This document shows, piece by piece, positions 26,152 to 38,732 of a DNA stretch of 64,000 nt. Every line of letters starts with the position of its first letter. Position 1 is the stretch's first letter. The notes below the pieces were generated by a model, which was not told the DNA's origin, did not search any database, and saw only the letters and a program-made list of their open reading frames with translations. The DNA is from Ophiodon elongatus (Eukaryota; Chordata; Actinopteri; Perciformes; Hexagrammidae), in contig JACSYO010002129.1 of assembly GCA_016806645.1 (NCBI GenBank), positions 2,935,777 to 2,999,776 of the forward strand. The letters are read 5' to 3'. The position numbers and the translations under genes are program-made.

Positions 26152-27901
26152 ACTTTCATCATCAACTGATTTTTCACTGTGTTGCTATAAAAAAAAAAGC
26201 ACAAGCCTGACAGCAGTCAAACCAATAGTAGTGAAATAAAAAATAAAAAAGTATGTGCATGTCATCCCTCTTACTTAGAGCAATCTGTGTGAAATGACCA
26301 GAGGCTGCGTCAGTCTGGGACATCTGCTCAGCTTCAAGTAATGTTGCTTACTACTTAACAGTCAGAAAGATTGAGATTTGTGACTGAAGAGCAGCCGTAT
26401 GTTCACAGCCCCTCAGTGTCGTGGCCTTACATAATAATAACGTCTGTAATCTAAAGACCGACCTGTTCCTCTGGGTTCATGACTCGCGGACAAACGGTCC
26501 GTCTTTTTAATCTGCCCTCTATGACTTACATATTGTACAGAGTTATCGCCAAGTTAATTCATCACCCCTGTCCGCTCTTGTGGCCGCACTCTGCATCACG
26601 TGTTGTCGCGCCGAGCGAAGCTTGACTCTAAGCTGTAATCTGCTCTCTGTGCAATAACATGTGGAGAGATTTGACATTGGTTAAGCTGCTGTAACAGACG
26701 TGTTGGCTAGCTCCCCCAGCTGTTGCTGCAGGTTAGAGCCGAGCTGCTGGGAGAATAATGGCTTGAGACCGGCAGGCTAATGGTGCGAGACACAGCTGAA
26801 TTGTAGGCTACCAGGCGAGGTTAATGCTACCGAGGCACTTTGCTAAGTCAGAGGCATTGATATCTGAGCGCAGGAACTGAGTTTGAAAGTGGAGTGGAAG
26901 TTTGATAGTCAAGCTAAGACAAATTGTAGGTGGACGAATGAGAGAAATAAGAGGACAAATGTCCCCCAAACTGCACTGATGCCCAGTAACTGCATCAGGA
27001 CAGAGGCTGTAACCTTTGAAGGTAAAAACTAAACAAAGAAGCATTCAGCTGTCACATCTGCTAACAGCAGCACCATGAGAAAGGAGGGATCAGGGATTCA
27101 GCACACCTGTCAATGTGGCTAAGTGATGCAGAAACATGCAGCAACTCTTTTCATCGGACTGACTGCCTCTTTCTAAGCAGGTGGATAGTGGGTAGATGAC
27201 AGTTGACAGGTACCAATAAACCAACCAGCCATTTTTGTTTTTTTCTGCCCAAACAAGTGGAACATCAACAATATGACCTCCTCTGGGATTTTAGGCACGC
27301 AGCGACTGATTTTGTGCTCAAATTCATGTCGTCGAGACAAATTATATTTTCAGCGTAAAGGTGTCAATGAGTCAGAATTAAATGCAGTGAGAAAACGTCA
27401 TGTCAACTAAAGTAAATTAAATATATCCCCTAAGGTGTGACACACAATAAACGGTTGACTTTCTTCCTCTCTGCCTTCCATTGTCATTATTACAGCTGTT
27501 CACATTTTCAGTATCTGTAATGTGGTAGGTTATGATGTTTTCAGATGTTTTTCAAACGGTTTATTTAGCTAAAAGAAAAAAGAGGAGGAATTTCTAAACC
27601 CATTAAGGAACACTTAAAATCCAAAATAATAAAGTTGTAGATACATGGTCCTGCTGGGCAACGGCAAAAAGTAAACACCATCAGCAGGTACCTGTAAAAA
27701 TATCCCATTAGGAATTGGCCAATGAAGGTTTTTATATTACATCTACATGAAAGATGAATCATCACATCATTAAGACCTCATATCTAAAAAACAAACAAAC
27801 TGTCATTATACTGTAGGGGTGTATGTGTAAAGAAAAACAGTAACTATACTTTTGCAAAGATACATATAAATGTTTTTGCTGATCTACAAAGAGATTTCTA
27901 T

Positions 27902-27942
27902 CAGGGACACACAGCCAATCTCCGATTGGCTGTGTGTCCCTG
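27902..27942. repeat. Perfect 19-bp inverted repeat, 3-base loop
   Basis: CAGGGACACACAGCCAATC, then TCC, then the exact reverse complement. The loop is too small for a normal microRNA precursor. Confidence 0.95.
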
Positions 27943-28130
27943 TCTTACAGTAAGTAAGTCTGTGTAAGAATGTGCCAAGAATGAACCATTTGAACTTCCT
28001 CAAAAGTTGTATTTATTGCAGAGTTGCATCAGACTGTACAGGTGTTTGTGATAAAACAAAAGGTCACCCCCACTGCCACTGTCCTTTCGGCACCACGCCG
28101 TCATATGTGCTGCTGGCTAATCAGCTGAAA

Positions 28131-28247
<117 letters not shown>

Positions 28248-29512
28248 ATTTTAGCTCATGCACTAGCACTTATAATTCAGTTGTGGGAGGACCACTGTGC
28301 TCTCTTCCTAATGACATTTTCTGAACACAGACAGTCACAGATTCTCAGACCTGAACCGAGCCTGTGGTAATCTCACTGACAAACTGCAGCTGAATTACAG
28401 ATGACCTCATTTGGATACAGCTGAAAGTTAACTAATGAGCTGGAAACAGTTGAGCTGGTTGTTTTTTTGCAGGCAGTTTATTAAAAAAAACAAAAAACTT
28501 CTGTATCGAAATAAAGCTGACCCCAAAGCTGGGTTTATATGAAATGACAAACGTTGAGTTATGAGTCTAGTCTAAATATGTTTTTTCCAACAATATAGAA
28601 GGATGAAGCATGGAGGATCTTTGTAAGTACACATTGTGTTTACAATAGGAGCAAGATATCATTGTACAGTATATTCTTTATTTGTGGGAATACATTCAGT
28701 AATTCAAGGGCATAAGTTCATATTTCGAGGGGAGTATTTTGAATTTGAGAGTGAATTAGAACTTGAAATAAATGTTTAAGTAATTAACACCTACTGTAAG
28801 AAATAGTGTTTCAGGTGAGGGATAAACAATGCAGCCACTCAATAATCTGCTTTTTGTGTTCAATTTTACTCATTTCAATGCATTAACTTTTAAATAATCC
28901 ATTTCGTGCAAACCTCCGCTCACTTTCCTTTCCCTTCTCCTTTTCTCAGCGATATCCTCATTTTCACAGGAGCCTGTGGCTAATGATGCCTCTCGCTCTG
29001 CTCGTCACACCAATTAAGTCAACAGTGTAGGTTTCAGCAGAGTCGGTGTCAACAGGCCTGATGACTGCAGTAATGAGGGTGGAGGGTGGCTGTACAGTTT
29101 ATGTTGATACTTACTTGGTGAGGGCTTTGTACAGTGTGGTTCTTAGTTAAATGATGTCTGGGCAGAATGAATGGGAAAGGGAACCACAAACATTAGATTG
29201 AGAAGCCAGACGTGTTACTGCTTCTCTGACTGTGTACAGTTTACACTTAACCGTTTCGACAGTTCTCCTAACATTTTAATGTACTTTTATGACTCCCTTT
29301 TTTTTAGAAAATTGTGACTCGACTTCTCACCAGTGACTCTTCTTGAAGACGGGGACGACCAGCCTGTAATTTGCGGTTGCAAAGCTGTGGTCAATCGAAT
29401 CAGAGGTTATTCGTTATGACTTTTATTACTACTTTCCTCCATAACATTCCAGTTTCTCTGTTTTAAGTGTAGCAAACTACACTTCACTGTTCATATTTCA
29501 AAATGCACTTTT

Positions 29513-29725
29513 TACGACAATTAATTGATTAATCGATTTGATCGATCGAGTTGTTCCACAGCAAATTAATAGCCAACTATTTTAAATTGGTTTTTCAGGC
29601 AAAAATGGGTTTTGGAGCGTTCGTCGACTAAACACCAATTTTAAGCTGTCACATTGAAAAAAATGATGGATCAAAAGATGAATGTATTAATTAAGGAAAT
29701 ATTTGTCAGATTATTTGATAATCAC
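29513..29725. mobile_element. Diverged ATTAATCGAT MITE fragment
   Basis: The core ACAATTAATTGATTAATCG followed by TGATCGATCGAG is typical of this family. The borders are not visible. An open frame that begins within this fragment is treated as spurious. Confidence 0.4.
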
Positions 29726-30585
29726 TGAGGTTGATAATCTAACCTTGTCTGAAACATGTCGGTTGGTGTTTTTTCCCTTCACATATGAGGGGTTGGTTGC
29801 TTTGACAGGCATCGATGGGCTGAGTGGTTCATGTAACATTGAAGAGACTTTGATATTGTGTGCATGGTCAAGTCAGCCTCGGGTCAAATTTTTATTTTTG
29901 CCAGAACTGAGTCTTGAAATATGTACAAATGGGAAAAAGATTAAACAAATGTCCCACAATCAACTGGATGAAAAATATTCAGTAAGGCAAATCCACGTGA
30001 TAAATCACACATATGGAGCGGGACGTAAAAAAAAAAAAAGTAGCCATCTAAAATACATGAAACACATGCAAGCGCTCTGCAGCAGTGTTATTAATGAACA
30101 GGGCAAAAGACAGATGGTTGGAAAGAGGATCTGCCAAAGAGAGTATAACAGCAATATACCCAATGTGAAGCTTCAGCTCCCTGATCCCACTGACCAAATC
30201 TGTCACTAAGAAATACGTAATATCACAAAAAATAGGAAAAACAACAAGATTTTTTTAAAGGACTTGATCTGGTCAAACAGCCAGGCTTATTATGCTCATG
30301 TAATCTGGTTGTGAAAACCACATTGTTTCTCTATGGATGAGTCACCTTCATTCACTGGCTCCAGAATGATCCTTGACTGATAATACAGCACTATTTACCA
30401 CCTACGCCTCACAATGTGCTGAATGAAAAACAGAGAGAAGAGAGAGCACTTTTCACTCAAATGCTAATGCTAACATCTCTCTCTCTCTCTCTTCTATGAG
30501 TGGATCAAAGCATCTGTCGGACAGATGACGCCATTCACACTCCAAGGCCGACACGAGGGTCACTCTCAACCCACAGTGCAAAGGC

Positions 30586-30588
<3 letters not shown>

Positions 30589-30657
<69 letters not shown>

Positions 30658-30679
30658 TGAGTGAGTGAGTGAGTGAGTA
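30589..30679. repeat. (GT)n followed by (GTGA)n
   Basis: About 33 GT units pass directly into about six GTGA tetramers. A GGAT tetramer run follows at 30719-30734. Confidence 0.95.
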
Positions 30680-30814
30680 GGACAGTAAGTGTCCGAGCCC
30701 CAGGCCAATTTCATGAGAGGATGGATGGATGGATAGGTGTTGGTGAGTCATGTCATTCTCCCTGAGGCCAAACAGGAAACACAATCAACAAGTTTCACTC
30801 CAAAGCAGAGAAAC

Positions 30815-30920
30815 GTCTTCCTCATTATCAGTTATTCTGTTGATCATAATCTCGATTCATTATTTAGTCTACAAAACATCAGAAAACAGTGGGAATGTCC
30901 ATTACAATGTCCTGACCTTT
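30815..30920 (-). mobile_element. Short fragment of the same MITE family
   Basis: ATTATTTAGTCTACAAAACA followed by TCAGAAAACAGTGGG matches the family's internal block. The borders are not visible. Confidence 0.4.
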
Positions 30921-31427
30921 TGACTAAATGCTACTAACCAAAAATAAAACAATGCATATAAATATAGAATATCTATATAGGAAAGATAGAACAATGTCAG
31001 CCTTATCCCATTTCTCATTTTCTCCTCTTTAAAATATTATAATGACAACTGCCTACAATCAGTCTGTAATGTTACACATGCTATGTAGTTAGCATAGAGC
31101 ACCAGCACACATGATCCACTGGGACACTTGGAGGATTTTGGTTTGCGTGGTGGCATCATGGACAAGTTGGCTGTTTGTTCTGCTGTCTTTTAAAACTAAC
31201 TATGCTGCATGGGAATTGTTTCAATTGAGAAAAGGGTCAAAAACAGACGAGATTAAAGAGAAATAAGTGCTTTGTTTGTGTATGAGCGAGTCCCGTACTA
31301 TATCATCATTTGGAAATTGAAAGAGGTCCATCTCTAAAGGGCTCTCTATTCGTTATGCACCAAAGCCAGTCGGTGGATAATGGCACGAAAACAGGCAGAG
31401 CAAAATTCACAATGGGCACTTGAATGC

Positions 31428-31429
<2 letters not shown>

Positions 31430-31463
<34 letters not shown>

Positions 31464-31500
31464 GTGTGCGAGAGAGAGAGACAGAGAGAGAGAGAGAAGA
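31430..31500. repeat. (GT)n followed by (GA)n
   Basis: A compound array: GT units with two CG steps, then a purine-only GA tract. Confidence 0.95.
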
Positions 31501-32589
31501 GAGGAAGACAGAGAGAAATCGTTCAGTGGGACGATAGACAGACAGAGCGGAGAAGATGCAGATGGTTAAATAACAAGAGAGACAAGACTAATGAGCCTTA
31601 AGAAAGTGGAGACGCCAATGCCGAGCGACTGCTTTGATAGAAGTTGATAGAATACAAAGCATAAAAAAGGGCACTATTGAGTGCCTTGGATGCAACCGCC
31701 TCGCTAAACGGCATTGACTTTTATTTTTCAAACACTTAAATGACTGATGTTATTTAATGAGGAGAATCTGAGAATCACAGCGAGGAGGTGCTGAACAAAC
31801 ATTGCAGTTAATTAAATGTCTAAGACATTGCTACATGCTTCTTGCTCGTGTAAACATGACAGCATAGTGGTGTAGGTGTGCGTCTTAATTGGCAAAGGGA
31901 ACATTCATTAGCAGGTCTAGAAGCTCGAGGAGCGTCTAATTGTTTTTTTTTGTGTGTTTTCAGTTGTACAGTAGATATGAAGAAGGTACTACTAGTAAGG
32001 GCATGTGGTGGAAGAAGTAACCAAATGTTTTATTGAAGTAAAAGTAAAAATACTACAGCGTAAAAATACTCGTAGAGAGTATTACATTCAAACTCTTTCT
32101 CAAGTAAAAGTACTTAAGAGCAACAATTACTTCAGAATAATAGATATTATTACTGGATTAATGAGGCAGTAATTTGTGCATCATTTTTATCTTGCAGCTG
32201 GTAAAAGTCAGCTGATTTTAATTACTTTATATATTCAGGTGGGTAACTTCAACTAGAAAAATATTATTAGTATTAGTTGATTTATATTTTGTATAACAAA
32301 TCTGAAAATGCTAATTAAAAGAACAGTGTGTACCATTTAGGGGGGTTAATTGGCAGCAATGGAATACAATATTCATAACTATGTTTTAATCGGTGTATAA
32401 TCACCTGAAATAAAAACTTTTAATGTTCTCGTTAGTTTAGAAAAAGCTATTTATATCTCCATAGGGAGGGTTGTCTTCCACTGAGTCCGCCATCTTGCAC
32501 CGCCATGTTTCTACAGCAGCCCAGAACAGACACTGGCTCTAGCGAGAGCCTTCCCCATTTTACGCAAACTGAAGGTAGGAAAGCGTTCT

Positions 32590-33375
32590 GAAACCCGGTA
32601 TTAAACGGGCCCCGCTGCTGGTATTGATAAGCCTCGACATTACTAGTGCTTTTTATTAGTAGTTTTTAATATTTTCATAAAATATATTATAACTCTGCAG
32701 CTAGCATCTGCTCTGCTCTCTGCTGGGCTGAGCTCCTCCAACTACACACACACATGGACACAAACATAAACACACATAGACACAAACACACACACGAAGC
32801 GCGAGCAGATAGGCCGCTGTGAAGTGAACCAGGTGAAGTGAAGGATACTCGAGTTGTCGGCAAATACGATCAGTACTGTACGTGCAATAAAATATGTGCC
32901 AGTAAAAAGCCAATACTTTATCAATACATCTGTGCACCAAGCACGGACACGCAAACTAAAGTGAAACCTAATTCAATCGGGCACCACTGCTATGTTCACA
33001 AGCACAGCACGCACGATCGGCCTATGTATTTTGGTAAACTTCTCTGCTGGCTGAGACAAAGCATCCAGGAGGATAGAGGACAGGAGGACAGGAGGATAGA
33101 GGACAGGAGGGCAGACGACAGGAGGAATGACTGATACTAATGGATTTCTGTGTCCTTCATTCTTTAAGAACATCACTTAGAGGTGTTATTTATTTAGTAA
33201 CATTTTACATTTGCTTCGAGTGAGATATTGGTGACTTTGTATAGTGACTTTGTTGTTGTAAACATAACTGTTGCTGCTCTATAAACAATATTTACATTTC
33301 AAATATGAATTAATTCTAATCCTATAATTGTATTGATAAGAGTATTGATAAAAGTAGCTACTAGTTGTACTAAAA
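32590..33375. mobile_element. Probable third-level insertion inside the nested MITE
   Basis: This block has no counterpart in the sister MITE at 46890-47427. It is framed by similar words: GGTATTGATAAG near the left edge and TATTGATAAGAGTATTGATAAA near the right edge. It holds a (CA)-rich stretch (32740-32795) and a GA-rich minisatellite (33064-33127). The exact edges are uncertain. Confidence 0.4.
33064..33127. repeat. Short GA-rich minisatellite
   Basis: About four imperfect copies of a 14-16 base unit built from AGGACAGGAGGATAG. The array lies inside the third-level insertion. Confidence 0.7.
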
Positions 33376-35792
33376 TCCCCCAAACATCTCCCTACCTGAA
33401 GGCCACCGTAGTTCCTAAACACACTGGGACAGGGAGGGGTGAGCAGAGGCGTATTTAGTTGGTTGCAATCTGCAACACACCACTAGATGCCACTAAATCT
33501 TACACACTGGGCCTTTAGCTAGTCACTAAAGCTTTCAAATAAATGTTGTGGAGTAAAAAGTACATTTTCGTATGAACGATAAAAAAATACCAAAAAGTAC
33601 AGTATAAGTAAAGTACCTCAGGTATAGTACTTGAGTAAATGTACTTAGTTACATTCCACCACAGATGGAGGCTTATAATCTGTATGGATGCACAAACTGT
33701 ACATGCATATGGGGTTTTGGCTTGTTGCGTGTAAATACACAGACATCAGTGCATGCTGCTGCTGGGCTTGACCTCCACTCTTATCTAACGAAGGACAGAT
33801 CCCATTCCTGGCTGGAGGGAAGAGGAGACTGAGGCTGTACGGCTACAGCAGGGTTGCACTCCCACTCGAACAGAGGGACCACAGAGCTCAGACTCCAACA
33901 CTGATAAAACACCACCGCTTTGCCCCGACAGCTTCAGATAAGCTTTGGGGGAAAGAGAGGAGGCTAATGAGGTACAATGTTATCACACCTGATGTGTGGA
34001 AGCGCGCAGCAGAGAAGAGCTCCATGTGCTATGTCTGCAACAGAGGGTTTAATTATACAGTCTGATACAAAAAAAATCTATAGAATGACATATTGCAATA
34101 CTCCCTCTCATAATATATTATTAATACGCTGGTCTTTCAAGTGTTCTTTTAAATGGTCAGCCTGACTGCATTTTCTTTCATTAAGTATGACGAGATGGTG
34201 GAGAGAGTGGAACCAAATGAGCTTTCAAGTTTAATGACTGTGCCAACTTCAAATCTAAGAAGACTGATGGGACAACCAAAGTCAATATAAAACTTCTTTA
34301 TTAGGAATAACCCCTTGAGATGTATCTCGTTTTCAAGGTGGTCCTTGTAGGTAGGGTTGAAAGAGATGGCTGAAAAAGTAAAACGTTGCAGTGCTGACAA
34401 TTCAGTGGTGTTTAAATTTCAACATTATGTACCTAAAAGTGATTAAGTCACAACTAGGTATTCAGTTGTTTATTAGATTAAAATCTTTGGCCATTCTACT
34501 TGTCATTAACTGGATCATTATACCACTATAAGTCTAAGACACTATCAGCCACACTGGATATAACACCAAAAGGGAAAAATCACTTTACATCTCAAAGATC
34601 TAAAACAACTGTATATTAAATATAAAACTATTGATAAGTTGGACTACTGTGCTTGTTGATGGACGCTGATGGGCTTTTGCGACACAGCGTTGTGCGGAAA
34701 TGAGGCGAATTGAGCGTGGTTGCGTTATTGTGATGAGCGATTTAGTTTTTCTGCCATCAGTTTAGCGCTAACCAGGCTACCATCACGCTAGTTCTGTACT
34801 CTTTTTACTTATACTGGTATGTTTACAAGATTAGATTTAGCTTAATGCTTAATGGTCTTTCATTGGTGACTTTGTTTCTTCTTGTCTTGAGGAACAATGT
34901 CACTAACTTGACATATGCTAACTTTGTGAATCCAGTTTCCTTCAAACCTTAAACCTTCATTGGAAGCGTATTTAGCTCGCAGCATAGCTGTGCACCAACA
35001 CGAGTGAGAAGAGTTTTAGTTTTCTGGTGAACTTAATTCACACCTGTGAGGCTCCTATGCCATATCAGAGGTGCATCCATGTTTCACTCAACATTTTAAC
35101 TCTGCACTTCTTTTACTTTGTTTCTTAACAGTCAAAAAAATCGGTGAAACTGAAACTACTCTAAAATACAGTTGATAAATGCTGTAGAATAATATTGATC
35201 CCTGCTTTTAGGAAACATATTAAGAATTGTTTTTCTTCTACTAGAGTATGCATGCCGTACTGTTTGTGTATCAAATACAACCCCAACATTGTTATTAGTT
35301 GTCTTCAGTGTATTTAAAGAGAAAGCACAAACTTACGTCTGTGTCAGGACCCTTGTCGGCTCCAGGACAGGAGAATGTGACGAACTCATGGCACCGTTTG
35401 TGGACCACAAAACAGCACACTGGGAGAAAAAGAGAGAGGACAGTTTTATAGAAAAAATGTATGACACAACAACGTTGCACACATAAAGTGCATTCAACCA
35501 CCAAATCCGTCGCTTTAGGGAATAAAATGTAAACACACAAGAGGTATGATATCCTTATTTTATTTGGTGTTTTGTTGTCTGGCAAATACTTGAGAGACAG
35601 AGGGAGAAACGGGAAGCGAAAGGCAGTAAGCGAGAGACCGTGCATGTGAATCAACGGCAATCAACCTCAAAGTGAGTTTGACAAGCCTCTCTAGCATGGA
35701 CACACAAAACAAATGCAGACAGACAAACAGTCTCATGTGCATGCACGCTCCCACACTCACACCCACACAAGATGGCACTATATAATCTTGTG

Positions 35793-35847
35793 CATTCTGA
35801 ACAGTCTTTCATCAACCAAACATTCTGAACAGTCTGTTTGGTTGATG
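35793..35847. repeat. Combined direct and inverted repeats
   Basis: CATTCTGAACAGTCT occurs at 35793-35807 and 35821-35835. CATCAACCAAACA (35810-35822) is inverted at 35835-35847. Confidence 0.95.
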
Positions 35848-36785
35848 CCAATTGCATCATCGTTGTCTCCCGCCGCACTGGGATCCGCCTCTACCAAAAG
35901 TGTCACTCAGCGTGACACGGCTGACATGACACCTGACGCTGCTCTCACGTCAGTGACATTTGGACATTGGCGCAGATCTGGAGGGAAAAGCAAAAGCGTG
36001 GACATCAGTGACAAGCTGACTCCCTCTTCAACTCTCACTCTGTGTACCCAACTGTATTTTTTTTCCCTGCCATTGTTCGAAATACCTCAATCTCTCTTTC
36101 TTTTTCATTCTCACACAATCTGTCTGCTTTGCTCATTGTCAAGCTGCCTGCTTGTTCATGTGCACTTCTGTGCTCTCCCACCATTGTATCTGTGTGGTTT
36201 TTGTCTCTAACTCTGCCAGCCACGTCACAGTTGCCAGACAATCTGACGGCCATCAGTTAAAGGGAAATTTGTCCAAGAAACAGCAGGGTTTTCGACTGTC
36301 CATGCAAATGGCTGTACTGTTTCTAGATAATTAGATACATTTTAGATGGATAGATAAATCATCATTAATATGAGCACTATCATCATCATCACTATTTTCA
36401 GCATGATTATTGTTTCTGACATCATAATCCTAATCCAACTCTAATACTCATTACAGCATTTCTCCCTGTATATGTGTGTCAGAGGTGGATATTCCCTTTC
36501 CACTGGTGTAGTGCTGAGCCAGTGGCAGCATACAGTATGAATTCATCTCGCAGTAATAAAGAGGAAACGAAGCCGAAAGGGAGAGGAGGGGGATGAAAAG
36601 CTCAGCAAAATAGAAGACCAAAGTGATTTATCCTTGCTCTGAAGTGGTCATCGGTGCCATTTGTCATTTATATAATGCACAGTACGCAAAAAAAAGAATA
36701 TGTTTTACGCAGGTTTAAAGGTAGACAGTGGGAATTTCTAGGAGAATGGACAATTTTCAGCAGGGCAGGTAATTTGACCCAAGGG

Positions 36786-36892
36786 ATGGCAAAAATCTCA
36801 ACAGCTATTACATGGATTGTCATGACATTTTTACCACCCCTGAAGATGTCACAGATCCTACTGACTTTGGGGATTCCTGTGTGATAATTCAG
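36786..36892 (+). mobile_element. Middle fragment of the same LINE-like repeat
   Basis: ATTACATGGATTGTCATGAC and TCCTACTGACTTTGGGGATT correspond to the block that lies upstream of the GCTAACATGC tail in the family. The counterpart on the other strand is at 48310-48700. Confidence 0.55.
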
Positions 36893-36936
36893 AATGATAA
36901 TATCCAGTGTTGAAATGATAATATCCAGTGTTGAAA
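36893..36936. repeat. 21-bp tandem duplication
   Basis: AATGATAATATCCAGTGTTGA occurs twice in tandem (36893-36913, 36914-36934), at the right edge of the LINE-like fragment. Confidence 0.95.
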
Positions 36937-37483
36937 TCAGTCTTTATTTCCTTTAAAAATCATCTTTTCTATCTGCTAAATAGATTAACAGTTGTTATGG
37001 CATTGATCTCAGAGCATTCATTCCCACTTCACATCCACCTCCATCTCGCCCCACAATCAAACTGTCAATCCTCCCAGCCCAGATCCTGCCCACTCTGCTG
37101 TCAACAGAATAAAAAACAACAACTTTCTTGCATGCAAAACGCATGAAATCTGCTGTGTGTATTTTCATCTTCTGTGCTTCAGTTTTACTCAACAGGATTA
37201 ACTCTGAGTGCAACCATTGGGTTTCTCTTTTCCTCCCCAGCCTACTTACAATATGTGAATCACGGGTGTAATGACGTCCGTAGTTCCTCTCCCTCCTTCC
37301 ATTAGCACCCTCAGCAGCCACACACCCACTCGTCCATCGCCGCCTGTGTTTAGTGCTGATCTCAGACCAGCTTGAGTGTCAGCATGGTGCTGCAGTGTGG
37401 AGCTGAGCAGACTGACTTGTCACTGATCTCAGTCCAGAGGTAAAGAAGGGGCATCAAGCTGTGTATAGTGGAAGAGATGAATC

Positions 37484-37485
<2 letters not shown>

Positions 37486-37539
<54 letters not shown>
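37486..37539. repeat. (GT)27 microsatellite, left arm of an opposed pair
   Basis: Pure array. It is followed 72 bp later by a (CA)n array, its inverse complement. Confidence 0.95.
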
Positions 37540-37540
<1 letters not shown>

Positions 37541-37611
37541 CAGGCAGGCTTACCCAGTTTATCACAAGACAGAGACAGTGTTTCTGTGACTATAATCCCT
37601 GGCGTCAATTT

Positions 37612-37622
37612 ACACACACACA

Positions 37623-37716
<94 letters not shown>
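37612..37716. repeat. (CA)n microsatellite, right arm of an opposed pair
   Basis: About 52 units with one A substitution (CACAAACACA) near the left end. Confidence 0.95.
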
Positions 37717-37718
<2 letters not shown>

Positions 37719-38732
37719 GATACAAACATTAATCTAAAAGCTGTTTTAAGAAAGCAGGAGCCAATATGCTGTGGTGGCTGAGACATAGAGGCACTCTGGG
37801 AGCTCACGGGATGGTACAACCATCCAATCAGGAGTTAAGCTGTGAAGACACCTTTACACACATTTACACCTGTCAGCCATGTGTTGAATCAACAAAAAAT
37901 ATAAGTTTCTTCATAGTCTCTCATGATGAGAGACAAAAAGAGGAAGAAACACATACAAAGAGACCTGGAGTACTTAATTGTGTTTAGAGGGGTTTTTGTG
38001 TGATTTTAATGCCACTGTAATAAATCTTTGGTATGACTCAAGCACAAGGATCTGTCAAGGGAACTTCAGTAGTAAGAAGTGTTTCCAAGTCCTCTCAGAG
38101 AGAGAGCTGTGTGAAGCAGCAGGAGCAGAGGTGACATAGTGACATACTGTATCGTCAGGGATATTATGATTAATTACTATGGGCTTTGTTTCACCAGCCT
38201 AATTGCATAAGCACAGGGATAATGGGCTTTGGCATTACAAAGCAGCTTACACAACATTAACGCTTTAGGGTGTGTGTGCGGACGGCAAAAAGTGCATTAT
38301 TCTCTACGTTTGTCTCCATCCGTGGGTATTTTGTGGCATGTTCTCCCACTGTTATACACTCTATGGTGGCATTGCTCCACCTCTCCTTCCACATCCCTAT
38401 CACTCAACCACTGATCCTTTAAAGTGGGGATTTAGCCCTGGCTAATCTGGTGAAATTGGTAATCTACCGAGCCACTGTTAATAAAATTATACTCTGCTGT
38501 TGCCAAGATGAGAAGCTTGCGGTGGAGATAAGGGAGAGGGCAGGACACCTGCAGCGCCGGACTAACTCAATACCTTCCAGACACACTGAATTGATCCGGA
38601 CCCCCAGAAGGTACCACAACACAAAGAGAACTGAGCTTTGATCCGACATCCACAGGAGAAAGTGTGCGACGAATGAATAAGCGGAGAGGGAGGCAAGAAA
38701 TCCACAAGGGTTTGGGGTTCCTATGATGACAT

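Larger units (their letters stand above)
22460..28130. other. Gene-free stretch, 22.5-28.1 kb
   Basis: 22500-22950 is pyrimidine-rich (CTCCTTCTCC words) with no clear frame. 26300-27100 is unique-looking and moderately GC-rich. The remainder is AT-rich with the MITEs and palindromes listed. No exon was found. Confidence 0.55.
28250..31990. other. Gene-free stretch, 28.3-32.0 kb
   Basis: AT-rich sequence with MITE fragments and compound microsatellites. A 168-codon frame beginning at 29703 is not supported: its first codon is TTG and it starts within a MITE fragment. (CT)n at 30475-30492. Confidence 0.55.
32322..33516 (-). mobile_element. hAT-like MITE (CAGTGTGTA ends) nested in the palindromic element
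   Basis: The left end is AACAGTGTGTACCATTTAG. The right end, in reverse complement, is CCCAGTGTGTAAGATTTAG, so the two form imperfect terminal inverted repeats. The flanks GCTAATTA and GCTAGTCA may be a worn 8-bp target duplication. A second copy of the same family lies at about 46890-47427 in the opposite orientation, sharing long stretches such as CATGTTTCTAC / GTAGAAACATG and GGTTGCAGAT / ATCTGCAACC. The extra internal DNA at about 32590-33375 is absent from that copy. Confidence 0.7.
32004..33664. mobile_element. Palindromic 'AAGTACTT'-type teleost DNA element with nested insertions
   Basis: The left end begins TGTGGTGGAA and the right end finishes TTCCACCACA, so the ends are inverted repeats. 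Both subterminal regions are rich in alternating AAGTA/TACTT words (for example TTGAGTAAATGTACTTAG near the right end). The family is familiar from many fish genomes as a non-autonomous DNA element. I see no clear target duplication. The centre is displaced by a second element (about 32320-33516), which itself holds a third. Confidence 0.75.
33670..38730. other. Gene-free stretch, 33.7-38.7 kb
   Basis: Apart from the LINE-like fragment, the tandem and inverted repeats, and the opposed GT/CA arrays, nothing is recognisable. 34650-34790 has a slightly higher CpG content, without a frame. Confidence 0.55.

Noticed and set aside
27902..27942. MicroRNA precursor
   Set aside because: The 3-base loop is too small and the stem too short for a usual precursor.
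29703..30209. 168-codon open frame
   Set aside because: The first codon is TTG, the first in-frame ATG lies about 80 codons in, the beginning lies in a MITE fragment, and no domain or splice context is visible.
37429..37819. Overlapping Cys-Val and His-Thr frames
   Set aside because: Artefacts of the opposed GT and CA arrays.
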